Of a stretch of DNA of 64,000 nt, positions 63,572 to 64,000 are shown in pieces. The notes below the pieces were generated by a model. The model was not told the DNA's origin. It was given only the letters and a program-made list of their open reading frames with translations, and searched no databases. Positions within the stretch are counted from its first letter, which is position 1. Each line of letters starts with the position of its first letter. Both the position numbers and the translations under genes were made by a program. This stretch comes from Panonychus citri (taxonomy: Eukaryota; Arthropoda; Arachnida; Trombidiformes; Tetranychidae), in assembly GCF_014898815.1 (NCBI RefSeq), contig NW_026515517.1:169501-233500 (forward strand), in the 5' to 3' direction.

Positions 63572-64000
63572 TTATAGTAATACCTTGCGGTGAGTCATTT
63601 CTAAGACATGTTTTTGAGCTCGAGTTAACATACTTCCGTATATACCAAGAGCATAGGTCATTTTGGGGATGACCACTGCATCATGTATAAGTCTGAGAAG
63701 GCTGAGTTGTGGCTTCGGCCAGCCGAAAGATGAATAGCTTTGACAAAAAAGACTGTTTATCTTTATGTTTATGTTTTTTATCTGTTCATTCCATTTCATT
63801 TGATTGTCTATGATTAGCCCTAGAATCCTGGTTGAGGCCACCTCAAGGATTGGTTGGTCGTATAGTCGGATGGTTGGTTTTTGAATATCACTTCTTCCTG
63901 GGATCCAGAGATGGTTTGTTTTCTTGAGGGAGAATTTGAGATGGTATTTCGCTGCCCAACGTTCGAGCTCTAGTATAACCCGTGATATACAATTCACATC
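63572..64000 (-). pseudogene. ORF2 reverse transcriptase C-terminal part (partial)
   Basis: The frame is open to the window edge. It includes LKFSLKKTNHLWI, the conserved Lys-Thr motif after the RT catalytic core, and the thumb region with RILGLIIDNQMKWNEQI. The catalytic YADD-type box would lie outside the window. A stop at 63,572 arises from a one-base shift relative to the RNase H frame. Confidence 0.75.

Larger units (their letters stand above)
62429..64000 (-). mobile_element. non-LTR retrotransposon, 3' part of ORF2 (Jockey/I/R1-like superfamily level)
   Basis: Read on the minus strand this is the end of a reverse transcriptase, a ribonuclease H domain and a Cys/His tail, in the order usual for RNase H-bearing arthropod LINEs. 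The frame is broken twice, near 63,570 and near 62,880. The element enters from beyond the right edge. Its composition is distinctly less AT-rich than the virus-like genes. It is the main evidence that the contig includes host chromosome. Confidence 0.85.

Overview
The window reads as AT-rich nuclear DNA of an arthropod that carries a cluster of large-dsDNA-virus-like genes. The host side is inferred from a non-LTR retrotransposon fragment at the right end, long satellite and microsatellite tracts, and TATA plus TCAGT promoters. A mite or other chelicerate is a guess from the heavy GAT/CAA trinucleotide composition; nothing in the sequence proves it. The viral side rests on about 25 intron-poor ORFs on both strands, a large family B DNA polymerase, families of small zinc-finger, RING and F-box proteins, and tandem arrays of palindromes that look like the homologous regions (hrs) of baculoviruses and nimaviruses. 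No structural or entry gene and no helicase is recognisable here, so placement in a known virus family is open. The ORFs are long and unbroken, so the locus is either a recent integration, a domesticated endogenous virus, or a viral contig carrying host repeats.

Layout. 1-1,935: palindrome array A. 2,418-8,311: a zinc-finger gene (+), two RING genes (-) and an unknown gene (-). 8,520-12,065: palindrome arrays B1-B3, split by a 945-bp insertion. 12,326-19,568: an unknown basic protein and five small zinc-finger genes, with a degenerate hr and a CT-rich repeat block at 17.2-18.6 kb. 19,804-39,179: the core block, with an unknown gene, two paralogous zinc-finger proteins, a Cys-rich protein, a 1,070-aa protein with a C-terminal four-Cys knuckle, the DNA polymerase, a coiled-coil protein and two low-complexity proteins. 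39,637-48,315: two more zinc-finger genes, then F-box/LRR, nucleotidyltransferase-like, RING and a second F-box/LRR gene. 48,316-52,454: a diverged hr array and tandem CT-rich modules. 52,455-53,894: a fourth RING gene. 55,280-60,640: a second hairpin-based satellite. 60,991-64,000: an unknown ORF and the 3' part of a broken non-LTR retrotransposon, with visibly higher GC.

How the genes may work together (inference). The polymerase and hr-like arrays would serve genome replication and, by analogy with baculoviruses, transcriptional enhancement. The RING and F-box proteins form a ubiquitin-ligase toolkit. The small two-finger proteins with basic tails look like nucleic-acid-binding regulators. 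The most striking structural signal is array A. Its 16 palindromes occur in two orientations of the same asymmetric centre, in the order forward-forward-forward-reverse repeated four times. A 468-bp higher-order duplication explains part of that pattern.
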